From: Candidatus Merdivivens pullistercoris
Lineage (GTDB): Bacteria > Bacteroidota > Bacteroidia > Bacteroidales > UBA932
DNA: 64,000 nt
Direction of reading: 5' to 3'
NCBI GenBank assembly: GCA_017694935.1
Contig: JADIME010000076.1
Span: 1 to 64,000, forward strand
The position numbers and the translations under genes are program-made. Shown here piece after piece: positions 58,936 through 64,000 of this stretch. Positions within the stretch are counted from its first letter, which is position 1; each line of letters starts with the position of its first letter. The notes beneath the pieces are model-generated. The model was not told where the DNA came from, did not search any database, and worked only from the letters and a program-made list of their open reading frames with translations.

Positions 58936-60765
58936 TTACTTTACGAATTTTTTATCCATCATTCTTTCTTCCAACACCTTGCGGCTCTCTGAAATCTGTC
59001 CTGCAAGGTATTTCTCCACAACGAGGGATGCTATCGGGGCGGCCCATGCGCCACCCCATCCCCCGTTCTCTATATATACTGCCACCGCTATCTTCGGGTC
59101 GTCTTTCGGGGCGAAGCATACAAATATGGAATGGTCTTTTCCGTGAGGGTTCTCGGCTGTCCCGGTTTTACCGCAAATGTCCAGGCCTTCCACGGCCGCC
59201 ATCGATGCTGTGACTCCCTGTTTCCCGTTTACCGCATCGTACATCCCGTCTATTACCGAAGGGAAAAGGGCGGTGTCGATGAGCGTGTATCTGCGCTCTT
59301 TGAACCTATTGTCTATGGAGTACCCGGGAGAGTCCTTGATTATGTGAGGAGTATAATAATGCCCCCTGTTGGCGATCGTGGCGCACAGGTTGGCTATGTG
59401 CAGCGGCGTGCAGCCGAGCTCTCCCTGTCCTATGGCGAGGGAAAGTACGGTAGTCGCCCCCCATCTGTTTTTACCGTAAAGCCTGTCATAATATGCCGCC
59501 GACGGCACATTGCCTCCTGTTTCCGAAGGTATGTCGCTGTGCAGCGGCTCCCCGAAGCCGAAACTCCTTACATATTTTTCCCACTGCGCGAACGCTTCCT
59601 GTGCCGAGGAATACTCCGGGTTTTCAAGTATTCCCCTGAAAACATAACAGAAATATGCATTGCATGACATCTGTATGGCCTCCGTGAAATCTATCGGAGA
59701 CTTGTGGTTGTGGCAGCCTACCGTATGGCTTCCGAAATGGTAGCCCATGGAACACGGGTATCTTGTCGATGCAGTGAAAACACCTTCCTGCAGCCCGATC
59801 AGCCCGTTTACCAGTTTGAATACCGAGCCGGGAGGATATGAAGACTGTACGGCCCTGTTCAGCATGGGCTTGTCGGGATCGTTGGCCATTTCCGTGTAAT
59901 GCGCCCCGATGTCCGCAAGCTGGCCGGTACTTATCCCCGGACTGGATACCAATGTGAGTATCTCTCCCGTAGAAGGCTCTATGGCTACGATGCTTCCGGT
60001 CTTGCCTTCCATCAGCTTCTGGCTGTATTGTTGAAGCCCGGCGTCTATGGTCGTGTAAATGTCATTGCCCGGCACGGCAGGCTTGTCGTATTCGCCGTCC
60101 TTATAGCTTGACTCGATTTTGTTCAATGCGTTGCGGAGGTATATCTTGTAACCCTTTTCTCCTCTCAATTCTTTTTCGTATGTCGCTTCAATTCCGGTCT
60201 TTCCTGCATAGTCCCCGGCTTTGTATCCGTCATGGCTTTTTATGAAGTCCGCGTCCACTTCGGAAATGTAGCCTAAAAGGTTACCTCCGGCATCGACAGG
60301 ATATTGCCGTATGGTGCGCGCCTGGCCCGAAAATCCCGGGAAACGGTATTCCTGCTCGGCGAACAGGGCGAATTTTTCCGGGGAAATCTTTTTCAGGAAC
60401 GGGACCGAGCGGAATCCGATGCTGCGCCTGTTTTGCCTGAAATACTCCATGCGTTCCCTTATGTATTCGGGCGGTATGTCAAGAATGCCGCCCAGCGCGA
60501 GGGTGTCGAACTCCTCTATTTCGCTCGGGGTGGCCATCAGGTCGTATGCTATCTCATTTCCTACCAGAATGTTGCCGTTGCGGTCATATATGAGTCCCCT
60601 TGTGGGGTAGATGACAGAGTACACCATTGCGTTGTTGTCTGCATTTATCTTGTACTTGTCATTGATGATCTGAATCCAGAACAGTTTTCCCAAGAGTATC
60701 AGGGCCGCTGCTATGACACCCGTGGCTATCCGTACGTGGCGTGGTATGGTCGGGTAATCTCGCAT
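58936..60765 (-). CDS. mrdA: Penicillin-binding protein 2
   Basis: SSYPPGSVFKL (SxxK), SCN, KTGTAENPHG. Confidence 0.95.
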   Translation of the reverse strand: MRDYPTIPRHVRIATGVIAAALILLGKLFWIQIINDKYKINADNNAMVYSVIYPTRGLIYDRNGNILVGNEIAYDLMATPSEIEEFDTLALGGILDIPPEYIRERMEYFRQNRRSIGFRSVPFLKKISPEKFALFAEQEYRFPGFSGQARTIRQYPVDAGGNLLGYISEVDADFIKSHDGYKAGDYAGKTGIEATYEKELRGEKGYKIYLRNALNKIESSYKDGEYDKPAVPGNDIYTTIDAGLQQYSQKLMEGKTGSIVAIEPSTGEILTLVSSPGISTGQLADIGAHYTEMANDPDKPMLNRAVQSSYPPGSVFKLVNGLIGLQEGVFTASTRYPCSMGYHFGSHTVGCHNHKSPIDFTEAIQMSCNAYFCYVFRGILENPEYSSAQEAFAQWEKYVRSFGFGEPLHSDIPSETGGNVPSAAYYDRLYGKNRWGATTVLSLAIGQGELGCTPLHIANLCATIANRGHYYTPHIIKDSPGYSIDNRFKERRYTLIDTALFPSVIDGMYDAVNGKQGVTASMAAVEGLDICGKTGTAENPHGKDHSIFVCFAPKDDPKIAVAVYIENGGWGGAWAAPIASLVVEKYLAGQISESRKVLEERMMDKKFVK

Positions 60766-61286
60766 TATTTTTTGTGCTTTTTAAGTAATACGGCCTGAAG
60801 CAGAAAATATAACGGAGTATTTACAAGGCATGACAAAGCGATTTTCAGGGCGATGAAAGATGCCGGGCGCGTGCCGGCGCATTCCAGTACCGTGTGGATG
60901 GTGAGGAACACCGTCAGTACGGCTACCGTGAGCAATAGATAACGCCATCTTCCAAGCCATTCGATGGACATGATGCCCTCCCTTTCCCTCTGCCCGTTTG
61001 CGGTGAATGCGTTTGCAAATATTTCCCAGACGATTACCGATGGCAGCAGGGCGGCCATGTTCAGCCCGGCCACCCCTTCGGCGAAAAAGTCCACAGGCAA
61101 TGCGGACACGGTGGCTATTGTCATTACTTTTACGGTAGACCATCCCATCGGCATTGTCAATACGATGAACGGGAGCAAGGTCACATTTATGTACGGGCCG
61201 GTATATACGAAATTGGATATGACTATCTGTATCAGGACAGCCAATACGATGTACCACGGGTTGCTTCTTTGCTGGGGAGCCTTCAT
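60765..61286 (-). CDS. mreD: Rod shape-determining protein MreD
   Basis: Multi-TM ORF between mreC and mrdA. Confidence 0.88.
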   Translation of the reverse strand: MKAPQQRSNPWYIVLAVLIQIVISNFVYTGPYINVTLLPFIVLTMPMGWSTVKVMTIATVSALPVDFFAEGVAGLNMAALLPSVIVWEIFANAFTANGQREREGIMSIEWLGRWRYLLLTVAVLTVFLTIHTVLECAGTRPASFIALKIALSCLVNTPLYFLLQAVLLKKHKK

Positions 61287-62122
61287 TGCCGCAGGGCCTC
61301 CTCCTCCCCGAGATTGTTTTCCAACAGTGAGTCCACTTCGGCTTTTGCCTCATTGCGGACGATTTCCACATATTCAAGTCCTCTGAATTCCTGCAGCAGC
61401 CTGATGTCGGCGTTTATCGACGCCCCGTCCACTATCGTCGTGCCTGTTACTGTCCCCAAAGGAATGTCCGGCGGGTACAGGTTTGAAAATCCGCTGGTAT
61501 ATACCGTGTCGCCTTTGACTATTTCGGTGTGCAGCGGGATCTGCCTGAGGACCGCATGTCTCGAACCTTTGCCGGTCCATTGCAGTGTCCCTACTATGCC
61601 GCTGTGCCCCAGCCTTGCGCTGATGCTTATGCCGGGACTGAGGAAAGAAATCACGTATGAATAATGCTCGCTTACTGCCTCCGTTATCCCGATTACGGCC
61701 TTATTGGTGATTACGCCCATCTGAGGCTCTATCCCGTCGGCCTTTCCCTTGTCGAGGATGAAGTAATTGTGCTGTTTGTTCACCGTCCCTTTGGCGATTC
61801 TTGCCGGAATCAGCGTGAATCCGGGTCTTTCGCCTACCTTGTTTACCGTGTCTTCCGGCATCGTCGGGGCGAGCGAGTACAGTCTCTCTCTGAGCGCGGA
61901 GTTCTCTTTTGCCAATGAATCGTTCGCTTTGCGCAGGTTAAAGTAGTTCCTGATGTCCCCGGCACCTCCGAGAACGGATGCGTCCACGGCCATTATCCCG
62001 CGCATGAACCATTGGCGGTGTATGATGTCATTGCGGTATATCATAAGCAGGGCCGCCGCTTCCAATACGATGAAAAGAAGGGCGGTCGCTGTCGTTTTCA
62101 GGATATTCCCGCGTTTTTGCAT
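61283..62122 (-). CDS. mreC: Rod shape-determining protein MreC
   Basis: N-terminal TM plus MreC beta domain (LIPARIAKG...GKADGIEPQMGVIT). Confidence 0.93.
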   Translation of the reverse strand: MQKRGNILKTTATALLFIVLEAAALLMIYRNDIIHRQWFMRGIMAVDASVLGGAGDIRNYFNLRKANDSLAKENSALRERLYSLAPTMPEDTVNKVGERPGFTLIPARIAKGTVNKQHNYFILDKGKADGIEPQMGVITNKAVIGITEAVSEHYSYVISFLSPGISISARLGHSGIVGTLQWTGKGSRHAVLRQIPLHTEIVKGDTVYTSGFSNLYPPDIPLGTVTGTTIVDGASINADIRLLQEFRGLEYVEIVRNEAKAEVDSLLENNLGEEEALRQ

Positions 62123-62155
62123 ATATGGTTACGGTATATGGCTGTCGCGCCTTGA

Positions 62156-63175
62156 TTATCTCATCAGGAAAGAATAATCGTCGGTGTGTTTCAACGCCTG
62201 GCACGTTCCTCTCGCCACTGCCCGCAAAGGATCCTCCGAAACGTGGAAAGGTATGTTCATCTTGTCTTCGAATCTTTTGTCCAGTCCTCTCAGCAAGGCC
62301 CCTCCGCCGGTGAGGAAGACTCCGTTGTTCACGATGTCGGCATACAGCTCGGGCGGAGTGCGTTCGAGGACCTGGAGTATGGCATGTTCTATCCTTGCAA
62401 GCTGTTTGTCCAGGCAATGCGCTATTTCCTGGGTGGAGATCGTCGCGTCTACCGGGTGTGCCGTCATGATGTTCGGCCCTTTTACGATGTAAGGCTCCGG
62501 CGGGTTGTCGAGATCCTGTATCGCCGACCCTATCTTGATCTTTATGTCTTCGGCGGTGATTTCCCCTATCTTTATATTGTGCTGCTGCCTCAGATACTGT
62601 TGTATTTCATTGGTGAAGACATCTCCGGCCACTCTTATGGACTCCTGTGCGACTATGCCTCCCAATGAGATTACGGCTATTTCGGTAGTTCCACCTCCTA
62701 TGTCCACTACCATGTTGCCCTGCGGGGCTTCCACGTCGATGCCGATTCCGAGGGCGGCGGCCATAGGCTCGAAAATCAGATATACATCCCTTCCTCCCGC
62801 ATGTTCCGAGGAGTCCCTGACTGCCCTGATCTCGACTTCGGTACTTCCCGAAGGGATGCAGACAACCATTTTAAGGTTGGGGGTGAAAAGCGACCTGCGT
62901 TTGCTCGTCATGCGTATGAAGCCCCTGAGCATCATTTCGGCGGCATCGAAGTCGGCGATTACCCCGTCCCTGAGAGGCCTTACCGTCTTGATTCCCGGAT
63001 GCACCCTTTCATGCATCATCTTCGCCTTTTTCCCGAAGGCTATCGGTTTGCCGGATGTCTTATCTATTGCGACTATGCTCGGCTCGTCCACGACTATTTC
63101 GTCATTCATGAAAATGACGGTGTTGGCCGTACCGAGGTCTATTGCCAGTTCTTGTGTCAAAAATGAAAATGCCAT
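62156..63175 (-). CDS. mreB: Rod shape-determining protein MreB
   Basis: AIDLGTANTVIFMNDEIVVDEPSIVAID, VVDIGGGTTEIAVISLGG; start at MAFSFLTQ. Confidence 0.97.
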   Translation of the reverse strand: MAFSFLTQELAIDLGTANTVIFMNDEIVVDEPSIVAIDKTSGKPIAFGKKAKMMHERVHPGIKTVRPLRDGVIADFDAAEMMLRGFIRMTSKRRSLFTPNLKMVVCIPSGSTEVEIRAVRDSSEHAGGRDVYLIFEPMAAALGIGIDVEAPQGNMVVDIGGGTTEIAVISLGGIVAQESIRVAGDVFTNEIQQYLRQQHNIKIGEITAEDIKIKIGSAIQDLDNPPEPYIVKGPNIMTAHPVDATISTQEIAHCLDKQLARIEHAILQVLERTPPELYADIVNNGVFLTGGGALLRGLDKRFEDKMNIPFHVSEDPLRAVARGTCQALKHTDDYSFLMR

Positions 63176-63252
63176 ATTTACCGTAAAAAGTTTTATCAAA
63201 AATTTAAAACTGTAAAATTAAAGAAAATCCATAAAAATTCAAAACTGTTTCC

Positions 63253-63260
63253 TATTTTTG
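63253..63260 (+). promoter_or_regulatory. Putative -7 box TATTTTTG upstream of ispD
   Basis: AAAACTGTTTCCTATTTTTGCC, parallel to the yciH promoter AAAACAGTTTCTTAATTTTGCC. Confidence 0.5.
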
Positions 63261-63309
63261 CCTGAAAGATGCCGCAAAGATTTTTTTGAATACAAGGACG
63301 GATTTTGGA

Positions 63310-64000
63310 ATGGAAAGAAGGGACATCAGATATTTGATCATAACTGCCGGAGGAAGCGGTACCCGCATGGCTTCTCCCGTGCCGAAACAGTTCATCCGCA
63401 TCGGCGGGCACCCGATTCTGAGACGTACCATAGACAGATTCATCTCATACAGTCCGGATTTCAGGATAATACTTGTGCTTCCGGACGACAAGCGCCGTCT
63501 TTGGCTGGACTATTGCGAGCAGGCCGGGTACAGCATCGGCCCCCATATAATAGCATCCGGGGGGATTACGCGTTTCCATTCCGTGAAAAATGCGTTGAAA
63601 TATGTCGAAAGGGGGGCTGTGGCGGCAGTGCATGACGGGGTAAGGCCTTTCCCGCCGCTGCAAATGCTCGATTCGGTTTTCAAACTTTCATATACGGTAC
63701 CAGCCGTATGCCCCGCGATCCCTTCTTCGGATACCCTCAGGCGGCTGGAGCGTTCGGGGAACTCTGTTTTCAGTACGTCGGACATCGACCGTAGTTCCGT
63801 TTACAGGGTGCAGACACCACAGGTATTCTATTCCGAAATACTCATTGATGCATACGACAGGCCTTATTCGGACAGATTCACCGACGACGCTTCCGTGGTG
63901 GAGGCTTCCGGATGCAAGGTCAGGTATGTTCCCGGAAGCAAATACAACATAAAAATCACAACTCCCGAAGATCTTGTCATTGCGGGAAAATTATATGAGG
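63310..64000 (+). CDS. ispD: 2-C-methyl-D-erythritol 4-phosphate cytidylyltransferase (partial at window edge)
   Basis: LIITAGGSGTRMASPVPKQFIRIGGHPIL, VHDGVRPF, VQTPQVF, FTDDASVVEASG. Confidence 0.92.
   Translation, partial: MERRDIRYLIITAGGSGTRMASPVPKQFIRIGGHPILRRTIDRFISYSPDFRIILVLPDDKRRLWLDYCEQAGYSIGPHIIASGGITRFHSVKNALKYVERGAVAAVHDGVRPFPPLQMLDSVFKLSYTVPAVCPAIPSSDTLRRLERSGNSVFSTSDIDRSSVYRVQTPQVFYSEILIDAYDRPYSDRFTDDASVVEASGCKVRYVPGSKYNIKITTPEDLVIAGKLYE

Overview
Bacteroidales-like chromosomal window of about 50% GC with Bacteroidetes-type promoters (TAnnTTTG -7 boxes). Most of it is ordinary core genome: hemD/rnpA/yidD, a DUF2723 membrane protein, GH29 and transglutaminase lipoproteins, tRNA-Met and tRNA-Gln, mutL, rhomboid, tsaC, rsmE, tsaE, yifB/comM, mlaE-mlaF, an ECF sigma factor with a beta-barrel protein, envC-like, uvrA, dsbD/tlpA, gcvP, and the rodA-mrdA-mreDCB cluster divergent from ispD. 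The most unusual signals are these. (1) Two AAA/DUF4143 ATPase genes (36.6 and 39.6 kb) share one promoter geometry: ATG 25 nt from the -7 box, a 13-bp gap, then 15-16-bp direct repeats at exactly 33-bp period. The repeat sequence is different and private to each gene. (2) Three intergenic copies of a ~165-170-bp palindromic element (14.0, 23.6, 46.5 kb) have an invariant 32-nt core but divergent, still self-complementary stems. (3) A 43-50 kb array of thioredoxin-fold/Ig-like lipoprotein paralogues (three complete, one truncated) lies next to TlpA, an outer-membrane beta-barrel and DsbD; one paralogue has a G8 tract in its signal peptide. (4) A ~460-bp intergenic region at 20.3-20.8 kb contains a strong candidate structured RNA. 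(5) A Fic-like ORF has lost its catalytic motif by an apparently in-frame deletion. Functional names come from reading the translations; no database search was possible.
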